Source: Amycolatopsis sp. 195334CR
GTDB taxonomy: Bacteria; Actinomycetota; Actinomycetes; Mycobacteriales; Pseudonocardiaceae
Assembly (NCBI RefSeq): GCF_017309385.1
Contig: NZ_JAFJMJ010000003.1
Location: forward strand, 310,001-374,000
Direction of reading: 5' to 3'
DNA: 64,000 nucleotides
Each line of letters starts with the position of its first letter. Within the stretch, counting starts at the first letter, position 1. The notes beneath the pieces are model-generated. The model was given only the letters and a program-made list of their open reading frames with translations. It was not told the DNA's origin and ran no database searches. Shown in pieces: positions 23,866 through 32,264 of this stretch. The position numbers were made by a program, and so were the translations under genes.

Positions 23866-24321
23866 TCAGTCGTTCCAGGTGAACAGGGCGTCGCCCTCGG
23901 TGACCTCGGCGCCGGTGGTCACCGCTGAGAGCGCCTCCGCCGGTGCGTCCAGTGCGACCACCGGCACCACGGCCGAGTAGCCGGCGGCCACGACCGCCTC
24001 CGGGTCCCAGCTGATCAGCGGCTGGCCCGCGCGCACGGACTCGCCCTTGACCACGTGCAGGGTGAAGCCCTCGCCCTTCTGCTGCACCGTGTCGATGCCC
24101 AGGTGGACCAGCACCCCGCGACCGCCTTCGGTGGCCACGACGAACGCGTGCGGGTGCAGCGTCACAACCGTGCCATCGACCGGCGAGACCGCGTCCGCGC
24201 GACCGCCGGAGGGCTGCACCGCGATCCCCGGGCCCACCATCGCCTGCGCGAAGACCTGGTCGGGCACCTCGCTCATCGGCACCGTGCGCCCGGGCACCGG
24301 GCTCAGGATCTCCAAGCTCAC
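23866..24321 (-). CDS. crr: PTS glucose/N-acetylglucosamine EIIA component
   Basis: Cytoplasmic phosphocarrier of the sugar PTS: takes phosphate from HPr and passes it to EIIB. 151 residues. The phosphorylated histidine is in VLVHLGIDTV, with the second active-site His in LHPHAFVVATEG. AVSPVDGTVV and GFTLHVVKGESVRAGQPL are typical of the family. The GTG start overlaps the eiiB stop by 4 bases; the two are cotranscribed away from dasR. In Streptomyces this protein (Crr) serves GlcNAc uptake through NagE2. Confidence 0.92.
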   Translation of the reverse strand: MSLEILSPVPGRTVPMSEVPDQVFAQAMVGPGIAVQPSGGRADAVSPVDGTVVTLHPHAFVVATEGGRGVLVHLGIDTVQQKGEGFTLHVVKGESVRAGQPLISWDPEAVVAAGYSAVVPVVALDAPAEALSAVTTGAEVTEGDALFTWND

Positions 24322-24554
24322 ATCAGGTCCTGGATGTCGCTGGCGATCGTGTCCGCCTCCGGGCCCACGATGACCTGCACCACCGAGCCCACCTTCACCA
24401 CGCCCATCGCGCCGGCCTTCTTCAGCGCCGCCTCGTCGATGACCGAGCCGTCCTCCAGCTCGCAGCGAAGGCGGGTGATGCAGCCCTCGATCTCGATCAC
24501 GTTGTCCGCGCCGCCGAGCGCCGCGAGGATCTTTTCCGGCCTGTCGTCCGCCAC
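24318..24554 (-). CDS. nagF: PTS EIIB component (glucose/GlcNAc family, free-standing)
   Basis: Free-standing EIIB domain of 78 residues, which phosphorylates the sugar bound to EIIC. The phosphocysteine motif is intact: EIEGCITRLRCEL, about residues 20-32. The GTG at 24554 is chosen because AGGAGG (24561-24566) lies 6 bases upstream. Streptomyces NagF is the equivalent. A perfect 9-bp hairpin lies just upstream of its ribosome binding site. Confidence 0.9.
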   Translation of the reverse strand: MADDRPEKILAALGGADNVIEIEGCITRLRCELEDGSVIDEAALKKAGAMGVVKVGSVVQVIVGPEADTIASDIQDLM

Positions 24555-24575
24555 CGGTGACCTCCTGAAATCCGG

Positions 24576-24597
24576 GCCTGGCGCATTCGCGCCAGGC
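24576..24597 (-). promoter_or_regulatory. Perfect hairpin in the leader of the EIIB-EIIA operon
   Basis: GCCTGGCGC-ATTC-GCGCCAGGC: 9 perfect base pairs around a 4-base loop, starting 9 bases upstream of the EIIB ribosome binding site. It is either an RNA hairpin that affects translation or a DNA palindrome for a regulator. It does not resemble a DasR site. Confidence 0.55.
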
Positions 24598-24655
24598 ACA
24601 ACTACGCCGATCGCCGGTACCGGTGCCGATCACGAGCACGAACTCGTAACGGCTG

Positions 24656-24685
24656 TTGACACCCGATCAGTCAGCGGAGCATTCT
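24656..24685 (+). promoter_or_regulatory. Likely dasR promoter
   Basis: TTGACA (24656-24661), 18-base spacer, CATTCT (24680-24685). The -35 is a perfect consensus and the -10 keeps the last T. The DasR operator begins 12 bases after the -10, where it would block transcription. Confidence 0.45.
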
Positions 24686-24697
24686 GCCCCATCAATG

Positions 24698-24713
24698 AAT
24701 GGTCTAGACCGGA
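24698..24713. promoter_or_regulatory. DasR operator (dre site)
   Basis: AATGGTCTAGACCGGA holds the palindromic core TGGTCTAGACC of the DasR responsive element (consensus ACTGGTCTAGACCACT). It lies between the divergent eiiB and dasR genes, and could repress both. DasR is released from such sites by glucosamine-6-phosphate or GlcNAc-6-phosphate, the products of the PTS encoded here. Confidence 0.88.
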
Positions 24714-24780
24714 ACGTACCAATCTTCGCGGCCCGGTGCGAGCACCAGGGTCACGAAGTCGGCGGAAGGAGGTGGAGGAG

Positions 24781-25566
24781 ATGAGCGCGGCCGCGTTCCC
24801 CTCCCGGCCCGACCGCGTCGTGGACGGTCCGACTCCGAAACACGCTCAGCTGCGGGAGATCCTGCGGCACGCGGTCGAACGGGAGCTGCCACCCGGCTCT
24901 CCCATCCCCTCCGAGCGCGAGCTCGCGGAGCGCTACCAGGTTTCGCGGCTCACGGTCCGGTCGGCGATCGGCAAGCTGGTCGAGGAAGGGCTGCTGTCCA
25001 GGGTGCGCGGCAAGGGCACGTTCACCGCCAGCCGCCGGATGGAGTTGCAGCTCTACCTGATGTCGTTCACCGACGACATGCGCCGCCGGGGCCTCGAACC
25101 GACCACCGAGGTACTCGGCACCACCACCGAGGTCCCGCCCGCGGCGACCGCGAACGCGCTCGGTCTCCCCGAGGGCGCCGCTGCACTGCGGCTCAAGCGG
25201 CTACGCCGCGCCGACGGGATACCGCTGGCCGTGGAACGCGGCTGGTACCACCCCGTCAAGGTGGCGGGGTTGTTCGAACTGGACCTCACCCGGTCGCTGT
25301 ACGCGCAGCTGGCCGAGCAAGACATCCGCCTCGACCACGCCTGGCAAACCGTCTGGGCCGAGTCGGCGGACAAGGAAACCGCACGGCTGCTCGGTATCCG
25401 TACCGGCAGTCCGCTGCTCGTCTTCCGCCGCGTCTCCAGCATGGCCGGAGCACCGGTGGAGGACATGACTTCCTGGTACCGGGGAGATCACTACCAGGTG
25501 ACTATGCAGTTGGACCGGAGTTCCCCGGATTCCGGTAACCCCGCCAAACATGGAGGTACCCGATGA
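24781..25566 (+). CDS. dasR: GntR/HutC-family transcriptional regulator DasR
   Basis: Global repressor linking amino-sugar uptake to chitin use, development and antibiotic production. 261 residues: N-terminal winged helix (PKHAQLREILRHAVERELPP then IPSERELAERYQVSRLTVRSA, about 20-75) and C-terminal UTRA effector domain (PEGAAALRLKRLRRADGIPL, VERGWYHPVKVAGLFELDL, EDMTSWYRGDHYQV). The ATG is preceded by a GGAAGGAGG with suitable spacing. The dre site upstream and the overlap with the EIIC gene (4 bases) make the DasR identity more secure than sequence alone. Confidence 0.9.
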   Translation: MSAAAFPSRPDRVVDGPTPKHAQLREILRHAVERELPPGSPIPSERELAERYQVSRLTVRSAIGKLVEEGLLSRVRGKGTFTASRRMELQLYLMSFTDDMRRRGLEPTTEVLGTTTEVPPAATANALGLPEGAAALRLKRLRRADGIPLAVERGWYHPVKVAGLFELDLTRSLYAQLAEQDIRLDHAWQTVWAESADKETARLLGIRTGSPLLVFRRVSSMAGAPVEDMTSWYRGDHYQVTMQLDRSSPDSGNPAKHGGTR

Positions 25567-26792
25567 GCGCCACCACAACGGGGGCGAAGGGTAGGGGGCT
25601 GGCCGGTCTGCAGCGGTTCGGCCGCAGCCTGATGCTCCCGATCGCGACCCTGCCGGCCGCCGGCCTGTTGCTGCGGCTGGGCCAGGACGACCTGCTCGGC
25701 AAGGACGGTCTCGGCTGGGACAAGGTCGCCGCCGTGCTCAGCGCCGCCGGGGGTGGCCTGCTGGACTGGCTGCCGCTGCTGTTCGCCGTGGGCATCGCGG
25801 TCGGTTTCGCCCGCAAGGGTGACGGTTCCACCGGCGTCGCCGCAGTCGTCGGCTTCGTCGTGTTCAACAAGGTCGTCCAGGTGTTCGCCCCGATCAACGA
25901 GATGGAGGGCTTCAAGGAGGGCTGGTTCCTCGCACCGGTCAAGTGGCCCTACTCGGTGCTTTCGGGTGTGATCGTCGGCCTGGTCACCGCGGTGCTGTGG
26001 CAGCGGTTCCACCGCATCAAGCTGCCCACCTACCTGGCCTTCTTCGGTGGCCGCCGGTTCGTGCCGATCATCAACTCGCTGGCCCTGCTGGTGCTCGGCG
26101 TGATCTTCGGCCTGATCTTCCCGGTCATCGACGCCGGCATGCAGAACCTCGGCGAGGCGGTCACCAGCAGCGACGTGGTCGGTGGCGGCATCTACGGCCT
26201 GCTCAACCGCCTGCTCATCCCGATCGGCCTGCACCAGCTGATCAACGTGCCGGTGTGGTTCATCTTCGACGGTGGTGACCTGACCAAGTTCCTCGACGGC
26301 GACCCGACCGCGGGCGCGTTCATGACCGGCTTCTTCCCGATCTTCATGTTCGCCCTGCCCGCCGCCGCGCTGGCGATCTGGCAGACCGCGAAGCCGTCGC
26401 AGAAGAAGGTCGTCGGCGGTGTGATGGTGGCCGCGGCGTTCACCTCGTTCCTCACCGGTGTGACCGAGCCGATCGAGTTCGCGTTCATGTTCGTGGCCTG
26501 GCCGCTGTACCTGATCCACGCGGTCCTGACCGGTATCTCGCTGGCCCTGGTCAACGCGCTGGACATCCACCTCGGGTTCTCGTTCTCGGCGGGTGCCATC
26601 GACTTCGCGCTGAACTCGACGCACCCGGCGGCGAGCTCGAACGTCTGGCTGCTCATCCCGATCGGCCTGGTCTACGCCCTGATCTACTACTTCCTGTTCC
26701 GGTTCGTCATCATCAAGTGGAACCTGCGCACCCCCGGACGTGAGGAAGACGACTCGATCGAGGCCGATCTCGACGCCACGGCCGCGAAGTAA
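25563..26792 (+). CDS. nagE2: PTS N-acetylglucosamine-specific EIIC permease
   Basis: Membrane permease that carries GlcNAc and receives phosphate from EIIB. 409 residues, about ten transmembrane segments, domain IIC only. Typical: FGRSLMLPIATLPAAGLLLRL at the start, KLPTYLAFFGGRRFVPII, and TGVTEPIEFAFMFVAW (the E-P-I/L-E-F motif of the glucose superfamily). GlcNAc specificity is inferred from the DasR context and from the separate EIIA and EIIB. Its ATG overlaps the dasR stop by 4 bases. Confidence 0.9.
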   Translation: MSATTTGAKGRGLAGLQRFGRSLMLPIATLPAAGLLLRLGQDDLLGKDGLGWDKVAAVLSAAGGGLLDWLPLLFAVGIAVGFARKGDGSTGVAAVVGFVVFNKVVQVFAPINEMEGFKEGWFLAPVKWPYSVLSGVIVGLVTAVLWQRFHRIKLPTYLAFFGGRRFVPIINSLALLVLGVIFGLIFPVIDAGMQNLGEAVTSSDVVGGGIYGLLNRLLIPIGLHQLINVPVWFIFDGGDLTKFLDGDPTAGAFMTGFFPIFMFALPAAALAIWQTAKPSQKKVVGGVMVAAAFTSFLTGVTEPIEFAFMFVAWPLYLIHAVLTGISLALVNALDIHLGFSFSAGAIDFALNSTHPAASSNVWLLIPIGLVYALIYYFLFRFVIIKWNLRTPGREEDDSIEADLDATAAK

Positions 26793-26834
26793 GCGCACCA
26801 CGATAACCAAGCACCACAAGGAAAGGACGGCTCA

Positions 26835-27101
26835 ATGCCGGAGCGACGTGTCAAGGTGGCGAGCAAGGTGGGCCTGCACGCCCGGCCGGCCGCGCTGGTC
26901 GCCAAGGCCGCGGCGGCCCAGCCGGTGGCGGTCAGCATCGCCAAGGACGGCGGCACGCCCGTCGCCGCGGGCAGCGTGCTCAGCCTCATGACGCTGGGCG
27001 CCGCCCATGGCGACGAAGTGATCATCACGGCCGAAGGAGACGGCGCGGAAGCCGCGATCGAAGCAGTGGCCGAGCTGATCGAGAGCGACCTGGACGCGTA
27101 G
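26835..27101 (+). CDS. ptsH: Phosphocarrier protein HPr
   Basis: Small general PTS phosphocarrier, 88 residues. The phosphorylated histidine is in KVGLHARPAALVA (His15), and the regulatory serine region VLSLMTLGA is also present. It lies 42 bases after the EIIC gene with AAGGA upstream of the ATG and ends at a strong terminator. No ptsI (enzyme I) gene lies in the window, so enzyme I must be encoded elsewhere. Confidence 0.94.
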   Translation: MPERRVKVASKVGLHARPAALVAKAAAAQPVAVSIAKDGGTPVAAGSVLSLMTLGAAHGDEVIITAEGDGAEAAIEAVAELIESDLDA

Positions 27102-27111
27102 CGACAGAGCC

Positions 27112-27151
27112 GAAAAGCCGCCCCGGGGCAAGTCCTCTGGGGCGGCTTTTC
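27112..27151 (+). terminator. Intrinsic terminator after ptsH
   Basis: GAAAAGCCGCCCC and GGGGCGGCTTTTC form a 13-bp stem with a 14-base loop, 10 bases after the ptsH stop. The T-run in the right arm makes it a classical intrinsic terminator that ends the dasR-nagE2-ptsH unit. Confidence 0.9.
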
Positions 27152-27460
27152 CTATTCAGGGTCAACCCGGAAGACAGCATTCTCACCACTACCACGGCGC
27201 TCGACGGCAGTGGCCCGCCGCCGTGCCGCGGCCCTCACCATTCTGCGCGAACGGGCCGTTCACCCACTTATTTTTTCGCCGCTTCCAACCTCCAGCAACA
27301 TCAACATCGAGCCCCTGACCAGGCATTTCGCCAGAATTTCTGGTCGACGACAGGCCTCCGGCGCGTCACCGTAACCGCCACCCCCGACAGTTCCGCAGCA
27401 CTGACAGAGGCTCACGATCGTGTGCTTCGAAACGTCGGACATCGCGGTTACCGTCGAGCC
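27152..27460. other. Intergenic stretch before the HNH gene
   Basis: About 309 bases without a supported gene. It includes a TTATTTTTTC run near 27268 that is unusual for this GC-rich chromosome. TTACCGT about 10 bases before the HNH start could be a -10 of a short-leader promoter. I see no repeat or RNA gene. Confidence 0.5.
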
Positions 27461-28669
27461 ATGGAAACCACAACCACGAAGCCCACCGAGCTTCACCGCA
27501 TCGTCGTCGAACTGCAGCAGAACGAGAAGGAGGTAGCGCGGCTCCACGCACGGAGAATGAAGTTGGTCGCGGAGTTCTGCCGAAGATCCGAGGCGAGACG
27601 GGGCCTCCCCGAGCAGATCGCCATGGCCCTGTCGATGACCAAGCACCGGGCCGCCGCCACCATCACAGCTGCCGAAAAGCTGACCGCGCACATGCCCAAG
27701 ACCTTCGCGTTGCTGGAGAAGGGCAGCATCCCCTTGACCGTGGCCGAGCGCGTTCGGGACGCGACCTCCTGGCTCCCCGACAGCAAGTTGGCCGAAGTCG
27801 ACAGCCTGCTGGAGAACACCCTCGAGGGTCGCAACCCGACACAGGCCAGGAGGATCACGACCCGGACGGTCGCCAAAGTCGACCAGGAGGGCCATGCCGA
27901 TCGAGCCAAGGGCAGCCGCAGAGGCCGCCAAGTGCGCCTCCGTCACGGTGATGCGGGGACTGCTTCTCTTGCGGTGACGTCCGCCCCGATCGAGCACGCC
28001 CTCGCCGCGTACGCCAACGTCGACCAGCTCGCCCGGCGGCTGAAGACCGCCGACGAGACGCGCACGCTGGACCAGCTCCGCGCCGACACGATGCTGGACC
28101 TGCTGATGGGCAAGCAGTTCGGTGGCGAGGTCCGGACCCACTGCTATCTCTACCTGGACGCGACCACGTACGCCGGGCTGAACAACAGGCCCGCAGAGTT
28201 GGCCGGGCACGGCCTCATCCCCGCGTGGCTCGCTAAGGAAATGTGCAGCGGGCGGAACACCGTGTTTCAGCGGATCATCACCGAACCGCAGAGCGGGCAG
28301 GTCACCGAACTGGGCGAGGCCAAGCACAGCAGCACGGGCAACGTCACCGAACTCGTCCGGGTACGCGACCGGGAGTGCCGTCGGCCCGGGTGCACCAAGC
28401 CGGCCAAACTGACCGAACTCGAGCTGTGCGAGCACCACGACGGCCGGACCGAGAGCGCGCACATCGGCACCTGCGCGGCCGACCACAAGCTCCCAGCCAT
28501 TCGAGGCTGGCATCACACCCTCGAAGCGGACGGCTCGCTCACCGTCACCACGCCCAGCGGCGAGACTTACACCAGCAGGCCAGAGCCGCTGCACGAACCA
28601 CGCTCCATTCAGGACGACTCCTCAGCAGGCACGGACCATCAAGGCCACACCTACTGCCGCTGCGCGTGA
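27461..28669 (+). CDS. DUF222-type HNH endonuclease-like protein
   Basis: 402 residues of the DUF222/13E12-repeat family, many copies of which occur in actinobacterial genomes. The N-terminal half is helical (EQIAMALSMTKHRAAATITA then AEKLTAHMPKTFALLEKG). The C-terminal HNH zinc domain is visible from about residue 305: RDRECRRPGCTKPAKLTELE, then CEHHDGRT and ADHKLPAIRGWHH. The central H-x-x-P/H-x-x-x-W spacing of the family looks altered (CAADHKL in place of the more common DHxxPW), so nuclease activity is uncertain. The ATG at 27461 is preferred over an earlier start by family length. It marks the left flank of the NRPS-type cluster. Confidence 0.75.
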   Translation: METTTTKPTELHRIVVELQQNEKEVARLHARRMKLVAEFCRRSEARRGLPEQIAMALSMTKHRAAATITAAEKLTAHMPKTFALLEKGSIPLTVAERVRDATSWLPDSKLAEVDSLLENTLEGRNPTQARRITTRTVAKVDQEGHADRAKGSRRGRQVRLRHGDAGTASLAVTSAPIEHALAAYANVDQLARRLKTADETRTLDQLRADTMLDLLMGKQFGGEVRTHCYLYLDATTYAGLNNRPAELAGHGLIPAWLAKEMCSGRNTVFQRIITEPQSGQVTELGEAKHSSTGNVTELVRVRDRECRRPGCTKPAKLTELELCEHHDGRTESAHIGTCAADHKLPAIRGWHHTLEADGSLTVTTPSGETYTSRPEPLHEPRSIQDDSSAGTDHQGHTYCRCA

Positions 28670-29520
28670 CAGCGGACACGCCAGAGTCACATTGCTCACC
28701 TTGCACACCGCCGACGCCAATGCGCGCCAACAAAACGAAAACCGCCGTTGGCAAAAGTGTGCGCCAGATGCACAAATCCCGTTGAAGGCCGACGAGCAAC
28801 GGTGTCGAAAATGGCGCAAACAACCGCGCGCGATACTCAATCTGACCGCCGCCTGAACGCTCAGCGGACAGGTTGAACGATTTCGACACCAGCACGCACC
28901 CGATTCGCGGCGTGACCCTGCGACAGATGGAGGCACCAGAAGCAGCCGATAGCACCAGGCACGCCAGTTCGCCGAACAACCTGCGTTCATTCGGTGGATG
29001 TACCCGCACAAGAGTCGGGCGGACACTGAGAGCGAGAGCTGGCAATGTTGCCATGCCCGCTGCACTAGTCCCGCCTCGCGGGCGACCCCAAAGGCCAGAA
29101 GGGAGACCAACCACGGCAAGGTAACAAACCCCGCATGCGCCCGACGCCACTCGGCTGCATGACGCCACCGCAGCCTTCGCACAGTGAGCCAACTGCACGA
29201 AAGTTCGGCGACCAATTGGCGCAAGACGCCAGGCGTCATGATGCGAAGGATGCCATTAATTCCTGAGCCTCCCACCAATACGGACGAACGGCTTATTCGC
29301 TTGTGCAACTTCAATCAGGTGTTGATAACACAGTTGGCACGGGACAAGTAACGCACTACAATCAAGCCCAGTCGGCGGACAACCACTTTATTCAGTTCCC
29401 GCCCTCACGCCACGCGAAATTCATTCTTCGCGGTCACCTGAGTACTTTCGGAGATTATTGTTGCGACTTCAGGGCCATCGCGAGCCCCAAGTGACGTCGT
29501 CTCCGCCGGAAGGAGCGTTC
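28670..29520. other. 851-base non-coding, AT-richer stretch upstream of the P450/NRPS operon
   Basis: No reading frame here has convincing coding character: minus-strand frames of about 220 residues are rich in Cys, Ser and Trp with no recognisable motif. The last 250 bases are plainly less GC-rich than the surroundings. It probably holds the promoter and operators of the operon starting at 29521, and perhaps remnants of an insertion. Confidence 0.55.
29301..29328 (+). promoter_or_regulatory. Possible promoter of the P450/NRPS operon
   Basis: TTGTGC (29301-29306), 16 bases, TGATAA (29323-29328), about 190 bases before the first gene. Weak on its own; supported only by its AT-richness and position. 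Confidence 0.25.
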
Positions 29521-30765
29521 GTGTCCTCGTGCAAAGTGGCCGACGGTCAGCCACATCTGCCTCCGGCCCGCGACCGAAGGCAAGCGGCCTGTCCGAAGGA
29601 ACTCAGTGTCTACAACCTCATCCTCCGCCCCACCGCGGCTCGGGAGCAATTGACCGCGCTGACCGAACGTGCAGCGGTGCACTGGGACCCCTACGTGTCC
29701 GCCTGGTTGATTTGCGGCACGGCCGAAGCTTCCTTGGTGCTTACGGATGAACGGTTCTCGTCAAAACGGCTCAACGTCAACGGTGACACAGTACCCTCGC
29801 CCGACACTACGGAATCCACTATGGACGCGATGGTGTCTCGGATGATGCTCCTGAAGGATGGGGCCGAACACCTGCGGTTGAAGAAGGTCGCCCGGGCCGT
29901 CCTCACTCCACAACGGATCCAGGCACTCGAACCATCGATGCGCGAACTCGCCGCCGAACTGCTGCCGCTCGACAAGCCGGGTGATCTCGACTTCGTGGAA
30001 CACGTAGCGAAGGAGTTTCCGTTGCGGGTGCTCGGCGAACTGCTCGGCATCGACGAGTCCGACCTGGACATGGTGCTCGCCGGGTCGGACGCGATCACGG
30101 CCATTGTCAGCGGACTGGACCACACGATCGATCCAGAGATCCACCGCAGAGCGCGCACCTTGTACGAATACGCCTTTCGACTCGTCCGCGAACGCCGGGA
30201 AAATCCTGGCGACGATGGCATCAGCGCGCTCGTGCGCGCCGCCGACGACGAAGGCCTCGCCGACGCGGATATCGCCGCCAATCTGGTCATGCTGATCGCG
30301 TCAGGCCATCAGACCATGCCCGGTTTCCTCTCGATCTCCCTGCACAGCGCCCTGACCTCCGACGCATCTGCGTTGGAACTACCCGGCGCGCTGGCCAACG
30401 TCACACCGTCTCGTTTCGTCGGCAGGGTTGCGACGGCAGACATCGACGTGGGCGGATGCCGGATTCGCGCTGGTGACAAGGTGCTCGTTCTCCTCGCCGC
30501 GGCGAACTGGCACAGGGGCTCGGCCGACCGAGGGCAACGCCACCTGGCGTTCGGCTACGGCCGGCATCGCTGTGCGGGCGCCGCGATGGCCGAACTCGAA
30601 GGGGCTGTGATGTTCGAGCGAATGACCGAAGCCATGCGGGCAGGTGTCCGACTGGCCGACGCCGGTGTCGAGTGGAATAACGACGCGAACTTGCCTTCTC
30701 TCACCAAGTTACCCATCCGGCTCGGCAAGACATCCAAGGCTTCGACACCGCTGTCCGATCGGTGA
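29521..30765 (+). CDS. Shortened cytochrome P450 lacking the ExxR motif
   Basis: 414 residues. The GTG at 29521 is chosen because AAGGAG lies 6 bases upstream. The P450 fold is clear: VHWDPYVSAWLICG near residue 53, ERFSSKR, C-helix EHLRLKK, and an intact haem-binding loop HLAFGYGRHRCAG with Cys351. Two features are abnormal. The I-helix reads ASGHQT (260-265), so the usual acid before Thr is Gln. Between it and the RVATADIDVGG strand (302-312) there are only 36 residues instead of about 55, and no ExxR is present; the meander before the haem loop is also about 15 residues short. It heads a coupled operon; its stop overlaps the next GTG by 4 bases. Activity on a carrier-bound or unusual substrate, or a non-canonical reaction, is possible. 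Confidence 0.85.
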   Translation: MSSCKVADGQPHLPPARDRRQAACPKELSVYNLILRPTAAREQLTALTERAAVHWDPYVSAWLICGTAEASLVLTDERFSSKRLNVNGDTVPSPDTTESTMDAMVSRMMLLKDGAEHLRLKKVARAVLTPQRIQALEPSMRELAAELLPLDKPGDLDFVEHVAKEFPLRVLGELLGIDESDLDMVLAGSDAITAIVSGLDHTIDPEIHRRARTLYEYAFRLVRERRENPGDDGISALVRAADDEGLADADIAANLVMLIASGHQTMPGFLSISLHSALTSDASALELPGALANVTPSRFVGRVATADIDVGGCRIRAGDKVLVLLAAANWHRGSADRGQRHLAFGYGRHRCAGAAMAELEGAVMFERMTEAMRAGVRLADAGVEWNNDANLPSLTKLPIRLGKTSKASTPLSDR

Positions 30766-32264
30766 GTGTTGTGCGCATTGGGATAGTGGGCGCTGGGGCC
30801 ACGGGAACAAGCGTGCTGGACATACTGGTACGAGATCTTGGCCAAGTCGCTCCCCGAGCACAGGAGCACGAAGTCACGGTCTTCGACCCGACCATGCGGT
30901 TCGGACCGGGCCGGGCTTATCTTCCGGGAAGCGAGAAGGCCCTGCTCAACCTGCCGGCCCGGATGATGTCCGTGCGCCCCGGCGATCCCGGGCATTTTGT
31001 TGACTGGCTGGCTGAACGTGGCCGCGGGCCCGTGACCGGCGGGGAGTTCTTGAGTCGGAGCATCTACGCGCGCTACTTGGAAGACGTCGTCGCTGCTGCG
31101 GTGTCGACGGGGCGCCACAGCAACGTTCGGGTCAGGTTGGTGGGCGACCGTGCCTCCGCGATCAGCCGTGCAACCGACGCGTTCGCCGTACACACCGCAG
31201 CTGACGAGCATCACTGTTTCGACGCCATCTTCTTGTGCCCGGGCACCACTGAACCGGTCGACACCTATGGTCTTACCGGTAGGCCTGGCTTTGTCGTCGA
31301 TCCATACCCGCTCCGCGAAACGGTGTCACGAATCGGAAGTGGACAGACGGTGGCCGTGCTGGGCACCGGCCTTACCGCCATCGATTTTGTCCTCGAACTG
31401 GCAGGTTCGGGCCATCAAGGACAGATACTGGCCGTCTCGCGCAGCGGATACCTGCCCAGTGTTCGTTACCCAGGGCCGGGGCCCAATCTGCTCGCGACGA
31501 GCGACGACACCGTCCTCACTCTCGCCAAGGAGCGCGGCTACCTGTCCTTACTGGACATCTACCGGGTGCTGCGAGCCGAGTTCCGCGAGCGCAACGTCCC
31601 GATGTCCGATCTGTGGCACGAACTGCGCAGCCACGAAGATCCAGCAGCCCGCTTTCTCCGCCATGTCGACGAGGCCCGCGGCGGCAGTCCATGGCACCTG
31701 GTGCTCATAGCCGTCGCGCGGTATCTCGTCGACAAGGCATGGCATCTCTTCGACGACGCCACCAAAGCAGCTCTCATCCACCAGTGGCACGGCGTCTGCG
31801 CTCGCTTGTGCGCCCCCATGCCTCAGGAGTCGGCTGTTGAACTGGCGAGACTGTTGCGCGCTGGTCAACTTCAGCTCGTCGGCGGGGTTGAAATGGTCAC
31901 CGCCAACGAGCACGGGTTTCTGATTGACACGACGTCGAGCTGGCATGTGGCTGACTGCGTCGTCAACTCGGTTCGACCGCGTGTGCCAGTAGTTCCGCGC
32001 CGGGCGCGGCAGTTGATCGGGTCGATGGTTCGCGACGGGTTGGCCGTGCCCCACCCGTTCGGCGGGATACGCATCGACACCGACACCGGCCTGGTGCAGG
32101 ACGCCACCGGATCCGCCGTCCCCGGTTTGTACGCCCTGGGCGAGCTGACGGTCGGCGAACGTTACGTGGAGACGACCATTCTCGGCGCCATCACCCGGCG
32201 CGCAGCACAAGCGGTGAAACACCTCATCGACCGTGATCCGGCCCTGAGACAGGAGCGACCATGA
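30762..32264 (+). CDS. FAD/NAD(P)-binding oxidoreductase (PF13454-like)
   Basis: 500 residues. Two dinucleotide-binding motifs are visible: RIGIVGAGATGTSVLDIL at the N-terminus (FAD) and VAVLGTGLTAIDFVLEL at about residues 196-212 (NAD(P)). The end PGLYALGELTVGERYVETTI is the FAD-closing segment of two-dinucleotide flavoproteins. The architecture resembles the HCR/SidA-distant flavoproteins grouped as NAD_binding_9; these are oxidoreductases or N-/C-monooxygenases of mostly unknown substrate. The GTG start overlaps the P450 stop (GTGA) and its own stop overlaps the A-T gene by 4 bases, so it belongs to the cluster. A redox role on the tethered amino acid, or as electron donor, is inference. 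Confidence 0.75.
   Translation: MSVVRIGIVGAGATGTSVLDILVRDLGQVAPRAQEHEVTVFDPTMRFGPGRAYLPGSEKALLNLPARMMSVRPGDPGHFVDWLAERGRGPVTGGEFLSRSIYARYLEDVVAAAVSTGRHSNVRVRLVGDRASAISRATDAFAVHTAADEHHCFDAIFLCPGTTEPVDTYGLTGRPGFVVDPYPLRETVSRIGSGQTVAVLGTGLTAIDFVLELAGSGHQGQILAVSRSGYLPSVRYPGPGPNLLATSDDTVLTLAKERGYLSLLDIYRVLRAEFRERNVPMSDLWHELRSHEDPAARFLRHVDEARGGSPWHLVLIAVARYLVDKAWHLFDDATKAALIHQWHGVCARLCAPMPQESAVELARLLRAGQLQLVGGVEMVTANEHGFLIDTTSSWHVADCVVNSVRPRVPVVPRRARQLIGSMVRDGLAVPHPFGGIRIDTDTGLVQDATGSAVPGLYALGELTVGERYVETTILGAITRRAAQAVKHLIDRDPALRQERP

Noticed and set aside
28873..29124. Plus-strand open frame of 83 codons
   Set aside because: No motif, no ribosome binding site, and arginine-rich random composition.
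28622..29314. Minus-strand open frame of 230 codons
   Set aside because: Composition is rich in Cys, Trp, Ser and Arg, with no ribosome binding site or recognisable motif; it looks non-coding.
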